A model generated the notes under the pieces. That model was not told the DNA's origin. It saw only the letters and a program-made list of their open reading frames with translations, and did not search any database. From assembly GCA_003645845.1 (NCBI GenBank), contig QNCV01000163.1:1-6281 (forward strand): a DNA stretch of 6,281 nt, written 5' to 3'. The position numbers and the translations under genes were made by a program. The stretch is from Fidelibacterota bacterium. GTDB lineage: Bacteria > Fidelibacterota > UBA2242. Below are positions 1-5,782 of this stretch, piece after piece (within the stretch, counting starts at the first letter, position 1; every line of letters begins with the position of its first letter).

Positions 1-83
1 TGCCCGAAGCACTGTTATGTTTCACATTTTCAGATTTCAATGAAAATAAAAGGAATTAATCAGTGTTTATCTGTGTAAATCTG
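1..83. repeat. 83-bp direct repeat, copy 1 (may extend left of the window)
   Basis: This stretch is identical base for base to 215-297, an offset of 214 bp. It may extend beyond the window on the left. Its right end is a run of 10-bp units beginning ATC(A/T)GTG at 59, 69 and 79; the third unit diverges (ATCTGCGTCT). A 7-bp inverted pair, CAGATTT at 31-37 and AAATCTG at 77-83, could fold the unit into a long-looped stem. I see no convincing gene in it; the ATG at 40 opens only 12 codons. It looks like a dispersed intergenic repeat, function unknown. Confidence 0.9.
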
Positions 84-157
84 CGTCTAAGAGTCCAGAA
101 CTCCGCATCATTTCATTTTACTGGACAGGCAAGGGATGAGGTTGGATGAAGAACAAT
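84..157. other. Unassigned spacer between repeat copies
   Basis: This unique sequence separates the first 83-bp repeat from the heptamer run. I see no gene, no convincing promoter and no strong hairpin. The only structure is a weak 6-bp inverted pair, GTCCAG at 93-98 and CTGGAC at 121-126, with a 22-base gap. Confidence 0.5.
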
Positions 158-199
158 GTTCAAAGTATAAAGTTCAAAGTATAAAGTTTAAAGTTCAAA
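158..199. repeat. Six tandem 7-bp units, consensus GTTYAAA
   Basis: Six uninterrupted heptamers are read directly: GTTCAAA (158), GTATAAA (165), GTTCAAA (172), GTATAAA (179), GTTTAAA (186) and GTTCAAA (193). The first four alternate strictly, so the higher-order period is 14 bp. The tract sits between the two 83-bp repeat copies. Short heptameric tandem repeats of this kind occur in intergenic DNA of several bacterial groups and may vary in copy number by slippage. No function can be assigned here. Confidence 0.9.
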
Positions 200-214
200 G
201 TGTTTCTGCGGTTT

Positions 215-297
215 TGCCCGAAGCACTGTTATGTTTCACATTTTCAGATTTCAATGAAAATAAAAGGAATTAATCAGTGTTTATCTGTGTAAATCTG
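215..297. repeat. 83-bp direct repeat, copy 2
   Basis: Every base matches 1-83, and divergence begins at 298 (T here, C at 84). In this copy the 10-bp units are clearer: ATCAGTGTTT (273-282), ATCTGTGTAA (283-292) and ATCTGTGGCC (293-302). A further ATCAGTGG lies at 353-360, just before the first gene, and may be a detached remnant of the same element. The perfect identity suggests a recent duplication or gene conversion. Confidence 0.9.
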
Positions 298-336
298 TGG
301 CCGTTATTTCCGTATCGTCCATTGAGCAACTCTGGC

Positions 337-365
337 TTGACATTTAAAATAAATCAGTGGATATT
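337..365 (+). promoter_or_regulatory. Possible sigma-70-type promoter for the hydroxylase operon
   Basis: TTGACA at 337-342 is a perfect -35 consensus. A 17-bp gap leads to GATATT at 360-365, which matches 4 of 6 bases of TATAAT. Transcription would start near 372, almost on the ATG at 374, so the message would be leaderless or nearly so. That fits the lack of a Shine-Dalgarno site before this gene. The -10 is weak, and if the host uses other promoter rules this match is chance. Confidence 0.3.
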
Positions 366-373
366 TAGTAACT

Positions 374-1183
374 ATGAAAGAACTAAACTGGTATTATCCC
401 GAGACTCTTGCTGACACCGCAAAATTGGTGCAGCAGAAAAACGTATTTCCCCACGGTGGCGGTACGGGTTTGTTATTGCGAAAACTCTCCGCAGTCGATG
501 GACTGATTGAATTGTCACAACTGCCATTACAGCGCATTAAAATCACAGGTGATTTTATTGAAATCGGCGGTATATGTACCTATGGGGATGTGATTTCGGA
601 ATTGATGAAAACCGATCCGGAACATATTCTGGTGAAGTGTCTTCATCATTCCGCCAATACCCCGCTGCGCAACCGGATTACCATCGGCGGCAGTATCGCC
701 ATGTTTCCGCCCTGGTCGGATTTGATGGGTGCCCTGATTGCATTGGATGCCGAAGTGAAGCTGCTTGGAAAAAACAGCGGCGATTTTCCCATTTCGGAAT
801 ATATTAAAGATAAAAATCTTCATTCGGAATCATTAATCACATCTGTAAAAATTCAGAATCTTCCGTGGCGATCGGCGCATTACCGGGAAATTCGCACAAA
901 GAGTGATATGCCGATCTTCAATCATACGGTTTTATTGAAAACAGCAGATGGCAGGATTGACGATAGTCGGTTGATAACTGTTGGAACAGCGTCGAAATTT
1001 ACCCGACTCTCCGAAGTGGAAGAATACTTAATGAATCGCCGGATTGAAACGATTAATCCGTCGGAAATCGAAAAACGTGTCCGCCTGAAATTTTCCGGTA
1101 GCCGGATTGATGATCCGGAATATGTTAATCTCAAGGCCGGTATTGAACTGGGCCGTCTGATTCAGAAAGCGCTGAGGTCGTAA
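374..1183 (+). CDS. xdhB: Xanthine dehydrogenase-family FAD-binding subunit
   Basis: This is the medium, flavin-carrying subunit of a three-part molybdenum hydroxylase. It passes electrons from the iron-sulfur clusters to NAD+ or another acceptor in the cytoplasm. The 269 residues are close to the family's usual 270-295. The N-terminal FAD domain has the loop PHGGGTGLLL (26-35), matching the usual AGGTDLL but with Gly32 where Asp is common. The second FAD motif, TIGGSI (103-108), is followed by SDL (115-117) and a typical ALIALDAEV stretch. Residues from about 165 fit the C-terminal flavoprotein domain. ATG 374 is the only in-frame start after the stop at 350-352 and gives the family-typical N-terminus (a short aromatic stretch, then PETL); no Shine-Dalgarno site is visible. 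The next gene follows after 1 bp. The symbol follows E. coli subunit naming; the substrate is not proven. Confidence 0.9.
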   Translation: MKELNWYYPETLADTAKLVQQKNVFPHGGGTGLLLRKLSAVDGLIELSQLPLQRIKITGDFIEIGGICTYGDVISELMKTDPEHILVKCLHHSANTPLRNRITIGGSIAMFPPWSDLMGALIALDAEVKLLGKNSGDFPISEYIKDKNLHSESLITSVKIQNLPWRSAHYREIRTKSDMPIFNHTVLLKTADGRIDDSRLITVGTASKFTRLSEVEEYLMNRRIETINPSEIEKRVRLKFSGSRIDDPEYVNLKAGIELGRLIQKALRS

Positions 1184-1187
1184 TATG
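1174..1187 (+). promoter_or_regulatory. Shine-Dalgarno site for the iron-sulfur subunit
   Basis: GAGGT at 1174-1178 lies 6 bases before ATG 1185, inside the last codons of the FAD subunit gene. The stop (1181-1183) and the next start are 1 base apart, so the two genes are probably translationally coupled. This site fixes the start of the second gene. Confidence 0.75.
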
Positions 1188-1679
1188 AACGGAAAATTTG
1201 TTGTAAACGGTAAACAGTATCAATTCAATTTCAATTCTGATGAACGTCTGCTCTTTACACTGCGAAACCACGGGTTTAAAGAAGTTAAAAACGGTTGTCT
1301 CGAAGGTGAATGCGGCGCCTGTCTGATTCTGCTTAACGGTAAACCGGTGAACTCCTGCCAGGTGTTTACGGCTTCCGCCATTGGAAAAGATATTAAAACC
1401 GTAAAAGGAATCGGGAATTTGCACGAGCCCCATGTCATTCAGGAGGCCTTTGTCGAGGCTGGCGCCGTCCAGTGCGGTTACTGTACACCGGGAATGATTT
1501 TAGCCACATATGCTCTTTTACAGAATAAACCGAAGCCATCGGAGTCTGAAATAAAAAACGCCCTGGATGGCAATCTCTGCCGTTGTACCGGGTATGTGAA
1601 AATTATCGAAGCGGTAAAGTTGGCTGCGGAAAGACTTAACGGAGTTAAAGAAAATAAGGCGCTTTATGGAGAGAAATAA
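1185..1679 (+). CDS. xdhC: Xanthine dehydrogenase-family [2Fe-2S] subunit
   Basis: This is the small electron-transfer subunit, which carries two [2Fe-2S] clusters between the molybdenum site and FAD. Its 164 residues are typical (about 155-170). The N-terminal plant-ferredoxin-like domain has Cys38, Cys43, Cys46 and Cys58 in C-x4-C-x2-C-x11-C spacing. The C-terminal helical domain has Cys97 and Cys100 (QCGYCTPG) with Cys132 and Cys134 (LCRCTGY). All eight ligands are present, so both clusters should form. The last 15 or so residues are charged and look like a flexible tail. It is coupled to the FAD gene in front and followed by a 78-bp repeat-rich spacer before the catalytic subunit. The FAD, Fe-S, Mo gene order resembles CO dehydrogenase-type operons (coxMSL), but the catalytic subunit argues against CO oxidation. 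The symbol follows E. coli naming. Confidence 0.95.
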   Translation: MNGKFVVNGKQYQFNFNSDERLLFTLRNHGFKEVKNGCLEGECGACLILLNGKPVNSCQVFTASAIGKDIKTVKGIGNLHEPHVIQEAFVEAGAVQCGYCTPGMILATYALLQNKPKPSESEIKNALDGNLCRCTGYVKIIEAVKLAAERLNGVKENKALYGEK

Positions 1680-1740
1680 CAATACTACAATACTCTGCGA
1701 CTCCATTTCTCCAGTTCTCCACTACTCTATTTATCCATCT
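1680..1740. repeat. Phased 8-bp repeats in the xdhC-xdhA spacer
   Basis: Two CAATACT(A/C) octamers (1680-1687 and 1688-1695) are followed by TGCGA and then five octamers of the CTCCAYTT type: CTCCATTT (1701), CTCCAGTT (1709), CTCCACTA (1717), CTCTATTT (1725) and ATCCATCT (1733). The tract starts immediately after the stop codon and nearly fills the gap. It is almost free of G on this strand, so its RNA would be largely unstructured just before the next ribosome-binding site. Function unknown. Confidence 0.8.
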
Positions 1741-1743
1741 ATT

Positions 1744-1760
1744 AAGGTGTATCAATTATG
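1744..1760 (+). promoter_or_regulatory. Shine-Dalgarno site for the molybdenum subunit
   Basis: AAGGTG at 1744-1749 lies 8 bases before ATG 1758, directly after the last octamer repeat. It supports ATG 1758 as the start and shows that the catalytic subunit has its own initiation site rather than depending on coupling. Confidence 0.75.
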
Positions 1761-4088
1761 ACAAAATATAAAACTGTTGGTAAGTCCAAGGTAAAAATCG
1801 ATTCCCTTTCACTGGCCACAGGCGAGAGCCGGTTCACTGACGATTTTGAATTGAAAAATCCGCTGTACCTCGCGATTTTATATTCACCTCACGCCCATGC
1901 GGAGATTCTGAATATTGATGATTCCGCCGCCCGGCAGATGAAAGGTGTCGTTGATGTTTTTCACTATGGGAATGTCAAACCGATTCTGCACACAACAGCC
2001 GGTCAGGGATTTCCGGAACCATCGCCCTATGATACGACCCTCTTTGATACGAAAGTCCGTTTTGTGGGCGATCGGGTGGCCATGGTTGCCGCCGAAAGTA
2101 GAGAAATAGCCGAAGAGGCAATAAAACACATCACCGTTGATTATAAAATTCTCGAACCGCTTTTTGATCCTGAAAAGGCCATGAATGAAGATGCGCCTCA
2201 ATTGCACGGTCCGGATCGATTCACGCCCATCGGAGCGAAATATGAACCCGGTAAAAACCTGGCCGCTGAGGTGGAAATCGAATTTGGCGACATTAAAAAA
2301 GGGGAAAGGGAAGCGGATTTTGTTCTGGATCATACGTATTATGCTCACTATGGATCCCACTGCGCCCAGGAGCCCCATGCCGCGATTTCCTATTTCGATG
2401 AAACGGGAAGACTGGTGATCGTTTGTACAACCCAGGTGCCCTTCCATGTTCGCCGGATTGTCTCGAAAGTCTGTGAATTTCCACTATCTAAAATTAGGGT
2501 GGTAAAACCGCGAATCGGCGGTGGTTTTGGCGGTAAGCAGGAAGTTTTTTTGGAACCTCTGGTCGCTTTGACAACGATTCGACATAAACGTCCGGCGAAG
2601 ATTGTTCTGAATCGCAAGGAGGTATTTCAGAACAGCAGGACCCGGCATCCGGTACGCACCAGACTCCGAACGGGCGTCAAAAAAAACGGTGAAATTACCT
2701 TTCTGGAAATGGATTCACTGCTCAATTCCGGGGCTTACGGCACCCACGCGCTGACGGTTTTGTCCAATTGCGGCGCGAAAGTATTACCAATGTTCAACAA
2801 AATTGAAAATCTGCATTTTTTGGGACGCTCTGTCTATACGAATCTTCCTGTCGGCGGCGCTTATCGCGGTTATGGCGCAACCCAGGGCTATTTTGCCATG
2901 AATCAGCAAATCGATATGATTGCCCGGAAACTGGGTGTCGATCTGCTGGAATTTATCAAGAAAAATCATATTCGTGTCGGTGAAACATCCGGGGTTTTCA
3001 GAGCCCTGGGTGAAGGCAAAGAGGGCGTTACCCAATATATCCATTCATGCAAACTGGACGAATGTATCGACATCGGCGCCAGGGAGATCGGCTGGTATGA
3101 AAAACGCGGAAAGAAGATTCAAAATGGCGATAAAATCAAAGGACTTGGAATGATGGTTGCCATGCAGGGATCGGGGATTCCCATGGTGGATATGGGCGCT
3201 GCATATATGAAGATGAATGACGATGGCTCATTCAATCTGGATATCGGTGCAACGGATATCGGCACCGGTTCCGATACGATATTGGCGCAGATTGCCGCGG
3301 AAGTTTTAAGTGTAGACCTGGATAAGATCATTGTCCTCTCATCGGATACGGATCGGACGCCCTTTGATGTGGGCGCTTATGCGTCGTCAACGACCTATGT
3401 TTCCGGTGGCGCCGTCAAGAAGTGTGCCGAAAAGATCAGGTCTCAGATTATTAGCGCCGCTTCGGAGATGATGAAAACCGATAAGGAAAATCTGGAATTA
3501 TGCGACGGAAAAGTAACGGATGGAAAAAACAACAGATTCGTTTCACTCTCCGATGTGGCAGTTTACACACTTTATTCCGAAAACCAGTTTCAAATCCAGG
3601 CCGGCGCCTCTCAGATTGTCGAGGAATCGCCGCCGCCGTTCATTGCTCAGTTTGCGGAAGTTGAAGTGGATACAAAGACCGGTAAAGTTGATTTGATTAA
3701 GTTTGTCTCCGTCGTGGATTGCGGTCAGGCCATCAATCCGAAATTAGCGGAAGGCCAGATCGAAGGCGCTACGGTAAACGGAATCTGTTATGCCCTAACG
3801 GAAGAGTATAAATTTTCGAAAAACGGCAACCTGCTGACAAAACAGTTTCGGGATTACAAAATCTGGTCGGCGGCCGATTTACCGGAAATTAAGACCATTG
3901 TGGTGGATTCCCATGAAGAGACCGGACCTTTCGGAGCAAAATCCGTTGGAGAGATCGGTATAAACGGTCCTATGCCGGCCATTGCCAATGCAATTTATGA
4001 TGCGGTGGGTGTGCGCATGTTCAAAGCGCCCTTTACACCCGCCCGAGTTTATCGGGAAATGCAAAAATCAGGATGTCAACACTACTAA
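1758..4088 (+). CDS. xdhA: Xanthine dehydrogenase-family molybdopterin-binding catalytic subunit
   Basis: This is the large subunit, which hydroxylates a purine or similar heterocycle at its molybdenum-cytosine or molybdopterin cofactor. It has 776 residues, full length for the family. The N-terminal hammerhead domain covers about 20-130 (TGESRFTDD at 21-29). Cofactor and substrate motifs follow: GGGFGGKQ at 254-261, AYRGYG at 368-373 and DIGTGSDT around 500-507. Near the C-terminus is GAKSVGE (726-732), whose Glu732 matches the catalytic base of the family. The AYRGYG motif lacks the cysteine or selenocysteine of the CO dehydrogenase active-site loop, arguing against CO oxidation. Residue 261 is Gln, whereas animal xanthine dehydrogenases have a substrate-binding Glu in this loop; bacterial XdhA-like proteins can also carry Gln, so the exact substrate stays open. 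The 3' end overlaps the next gene by 16 bp. Confidence 0.93.
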   Translation: MTKYKTVGKSKVKIDSLSLATGESRFTDDFELKNPLYLAILYSPHAHAEILNIDDSAARQMKGVVDVFHYGNVKPILHTTAGQGFPEPSPYDTTLFDTKVRFVGDRVAMVAAESREIAEEAIKHITVDYKILEPLFDPEKAMNEDAPQLHGPDRFTPIGAKYEPGKNLAAEVEIEFGDIKKGEREADFVLDHTYYAHYGSHCAQEPHAAISYFDETGRLVIVCTTQVPFHVRRIVSKVCEFPLSKIRVVKPRIGGGFGGKQEVFLEPLVALTTIRHKRPAKIVLNRKEVFQNSRTRHPVRTRLRTGVKKNGEITFLEMDSLLNSGAYGTHALTVLSNCGAKVLPMFNKIENLHFLGRSVYTNLPVGGAYRGYGATQGYFAMNQQIDMIARKLGVDLLEFIKKNHIRVGETSGVFRALGEGKEGVTQYIHSCKLDECIDIGAREIGWYEKRGKKIQNGDKIKGLGMMVAMQGSGIPMVDMGAAYMKMNDDGSFNLDIGATDIGTGSDTILAQIAAEVLSVDLDKIIVLSSDTDRTPFDVGAYASSTTYVSGGAVKKCAEKIRSQIISAASEMMKTDKENLELCDGKVTDGKNNRFVSLSDVAVYTLYSENQFQIQAGASQIVEESPPPFIAQFAEVEVDTKTGKVDLIKFVSVVDCGQAINPKLAEGQIEGATVNGICYALTEEYKFSKNGNLLTKQFRDYKIWSAADLPEIKTIVVDSHEETGPFGAKSVGEIGINGPMPAIANAIYDAVGVRMFKAPFTPARVYREMQKSGCQHY

Positions 4089-5428
4089 AAAATGCAAAAA
4101 TTGCCCTGCCCGGTGCGGTCCGGCTCGAATCCCTTGACATTGAAATTGGCAAGGGATTTATCGTCAATATAGGCAAAAATTTACACGGTGAAAACGAGAT
4201 TGACCTCAGTGGTTGTGAGATTTTTCCCGGAGCCGTTGATCCCCATGTCCATTTTGATGAGCCGGGGTTTACGGAGCGGGAAGATTTTTACCACGGCAGT
4301 TGTGCAGCGGCTTCCGGTGGCGTTACAACTGTGATTGATATGCCTTGCACTTCGGTTCCGCCGGTCATCAATCTGGCGAATTTTAAAACGAAATTGAATG
4401 TCGTCAGAGATAAATCGGTCATCGACTTCGGATTTTTCGGAGGTGTATCGGCGCAATGTTTTGAATCTGATTTTGCTCATAATATGGCGGATATTGCCGA
4501 GCATGTTCTGGGTTATAAAACCTACTTTATTTCCGGAATGGACACCTTCGGTCACCTTTCCTTTGACCGGTTCTTTGAAGTTCTGAAAGCGGCAAAGCAG
4601 TTGAAGCGCCCGGTCTTGTTGCATGCTGAAGATTTGCAAACCGTGACAAGGCTGGAAAAAATTGAACGGGAAAAGGGCCGCGACTGGATGAACTATTATC
4701 GTTCCCGTCCGGAAGAAGCGGAGTTCATTGCCGTGCAAAATGCCATTGAACTGGCGGAAAAAGCGGGCGCGAGTCTGCATATTGTCCATATCGGTACGGC
4801 CGAAGCGGCGGAATTGTTGCAACAGACGGATTTAGTCACCGGTGAAACCTGTCCTCACTATTTGCAGTTTTCCCGCGATGATCTGGAAAGAATCGGCGGA
4901 GCGTTGAAAACAGCTCCGGTGGTGAAATCCCCGGCAAACAGGGAACGGCTTTGGGAATTGCTGATTGACGGCACAATAGATTTTGTCACATCCGATCACG
5001 CCCCGGCCCCGGCCAGTCAGAAAGATACCGGCTCGGCCTGGACTGATTATTCCGGCATTCCCGGAACAGGCACTCTGTTTCCCTATCTCTACTCCGAGGG
5101 ATATGTCAAACGCAAAATGCCCTTGAACCGGTTTCTGGAAATCATCAGCGCGGCGGCAGCCAGGCGATACGGTCTGTTTGATCGAAAAGGCTCCATAGAA
5201 ACAGGCAAACACGCCGATTTCGTCATTGTCAATCCCGATAAAAATTATATTGTCAAAGGCGCAGAATTTTTTTCCAAAGGCAAAATCACACCCTTTGAAG
5301 AAATGACTTTCAACGGGCGAGTTGAGAAAACGATTGTCCGGGGAAATATTGTTTATGATGCAGAGAAAGGAATCGCCGGAAAGGCGGGATTAGGAAGGTT
5401 TATAATAATGCAACCTTGCGAAGATTAA
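4073..5428 (+). CDS. Allantoinase-like cyclic amidohydrolase (AllB/dihydroorotase/hydantoinase family)
   Basis: This is a metal-dependent enzyme that hydrolyses a cyclic amide, most likely allantoin or another ureide/hydantoin from purine breakdown. The 451 residues match allantoinases and hydantoinases. A full binuclear metal site is visible: His58 and His60 (DPHVHFDEPG), Lys149 as the carbamylated lysine (GYKTYF), His184 (LLHAED), His239 (HIVHIG) and Asp308 (TSDHAP). GETCPHYL is also typical. The HVHFDEPG start and GGVTTVIDMP favour allantoinase over a housekeeping PyrC, but dihydroorotase or hydantoinase activity cannot be excluded. ATG 4073 overlaps the hydroxylase gene by 16 bp, which suggests coupling; only AGG directly abuts the start. 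The family-like end is near GLGRF; the last residues (about IMQPCED) and the TAA at 5426-5428 come from an inserted palindrome. Confidence 0.85.
   Translation: MSTLLKNAKIALPGAVRLESLDIEIGKGFIVNIGKNLHGENEIDLSGCEIFPGAVDPHVHFDEPGFTEREDFYHGSCAAASGGVTTVIDMPCTSVPPVINLANFKTKLNVVRDKSVIDFGFFGGVSAQCFESDFAHNMADIAEHVLGYKTYFISGMDTFGHLSFDRFFEVLKAAKQLKRPVLLHAEDLQTVTRLEKIEREKGRDWMNYYRSRPEEAEFIAVQNAIELAEKAGASLHIVHIGTAEAAELLQQTDLVTGETCPHYLQFSRDDLERIGGALKTAPVVKSPANRERLWELLIDGTIDFVTSDHAPAPASQKDTGSAWTDYSGIPGTGTLFPYLYSEGYVKRKMPLNRFLEIISAAAARRYGLFDRKGSIETGKHADFVIVNPDKNYIVKGAEFFSKGKITPFEEMTFNGRVEKTIVRGNIVYDAEKGIAGKAGLGRFIIMQPCED
5393..5410 (+). promoter_or_regulatory. Orphan ribosome-binding site and ATG cut off by the inserted palindrome
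   Basis: GGAAGG at 5393-5398 lies 9 bases before ATG 5408-5410, a well-formed initiation site inside the end of the amidohydrolase gene. Translation from it now gives only six codons (MQPCED) and stops at 5426. Joining this ATG to TTA at 5826 would give MLVLTNATI, a natural-looking SsnA N-terminus, so this may be the former ssnA start. One difficulty is that the ATG is in the amidohydrolase frame, so the ancestral junction must have contained a stop now lost. Confidence 0.4.
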
Positions 5429-5443
5429 ATACTTCGCAAGGTT
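5412..5443. repeat. REP-like palindrome, left side of RAYT remnant
   Basis: Perfect 12-bp arms, AACCTTGCGAAG (5412-5423) and CTTCGCAAGGTT (5432-5443), flank an 8-base AT loop. The core is shared with the palindrome at 5796-5824. The loop holds the TAA that now ends the amidohydrolase gene. The stem is followed by AATTTTA, so it might act as a weak terminator on the + strand, but the T run is short. Paired palindromes around a RAYT gene are the expected REP/BIME arrangement. Confidence 0.9.
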
Positions 5444-5452
5444 AATTTTACT

Positions 5453-5782
5453 ATGAAAGACCTGAACAAAGATATGAACCGTAAAGGAACGCTTTTTGAA
5501 TCACACATGAAGCACATTGCTATTAACGAAGAGGGTTATCTGATCCATTTGGTTCGTTATATTCATTTGAATCCAGCTATTACCGGATTGTGTGCCCAAC
5601 CCGAATAGTGGCAATACTCTAATTGTCAGGAATGGTTAGGGCTTAGATCCGGGACATTATTTGACAGAGATTTTTTTAACACTTATTTTGAAACGCATTT
5701 ACAATACAAGGAATTTTTAGAAGCATATCAAGACTATAAGGAACAGCAAAAATCAATAAGGAAATATTTATTTGATGAATGA
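5453..5782 (+). pseudogene. Degenerate REP-associated tyrosine transposase (RAYT, IS200-like Y1 family)
   Basis: Only the C-terminal half of a RAYT remains. RAYTs are single-strand transposases that act on REP palindromes. The frame reads NRKGTLFESHMK, then YLIHLVRYIHLNPAITGL (a RAYT hallmark), then after a stop WQYSNCQEWLGLRSGTLF and a tail ending YLFDE. The in-frame TAG at 5606-5608 breaks it after codon 51, at a position where Asp or a similar residue precedes Trp in the family; otherwise the frame is open to TGA 5780-5782. The N-terminal half, which should hold the HUH metal motif and catalytic tyrosine, is missing: the palindrome at 5412-5443 lies directly upstream. It cannot be an active transposase. 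ATG 5453 is simply the first Met and has no clear Shine-Dalgarno site. The last 8 bases overlap the start of ssnA. Confidence 0.85.
5758..5777 (+). promoter_or_regulatory. Probable present-day ribosome-binding site and start of ssnA
   Basis: AAGGA at 5758-5762 lies 12 bases before ATG 5775, a rather long spacing. The ATG is embedded in GATGAATGA, the last codons and stop of the transposase remnant. In the ssnA frame the upstream stop is TAA 5757-5759, and the only other candidate start is TTG 5772. No ATG, GTG or TTG occurs between 5778 and the conserved part of the protein. Confidence 0.5.

Noticed and set aside
93..126. Hairpin from GTCCAG and CTGGAC
   Set aside because: The arms are only 6 bp with a 22-base loop, which is easily expected by chance.
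1..297. CRISPR array
   Set aside because: There are only two 83-bp repeats with a 131-bp spacer that itself contains tandem heptamers. Unit size and spacing are wrong for CRISPR.
527..823. A 98-codon - strand frame and a 77-codon + strand frame within the FAD subunit gene
   Set aside because: Both are out-of-frame shadows of a clearly recognisable FAD subunit.
1884..2447. A 187-codon open frame on the - strand
   Set aside because: It is an antisense shadow of the molybdenum subunit gene, with no family resemblance and no supporting initiation context.
374..4088. Aerobic CO dehydrogenase (coxMSL)
   Set aside because: The gene order fits, but the catalytic subunit has AYRGYG rather than the cysteine-containing CO dehydrogenase active-site loop.
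4181..4822. A 213-codon open frame on the - strand
   Set aside because: It lies wholly inside the amidohydrolase gene, whose + strand protein shows all six metal ligands. The - strand product has no recognisable motif.
5606..5608. Recoding of TAG (for example pyrrolysine) in the transposase
   Set aside because: The transposase has also lost its N-terminal half, so simple decay explains the stop better. No other gene in the window uses internal TAG.
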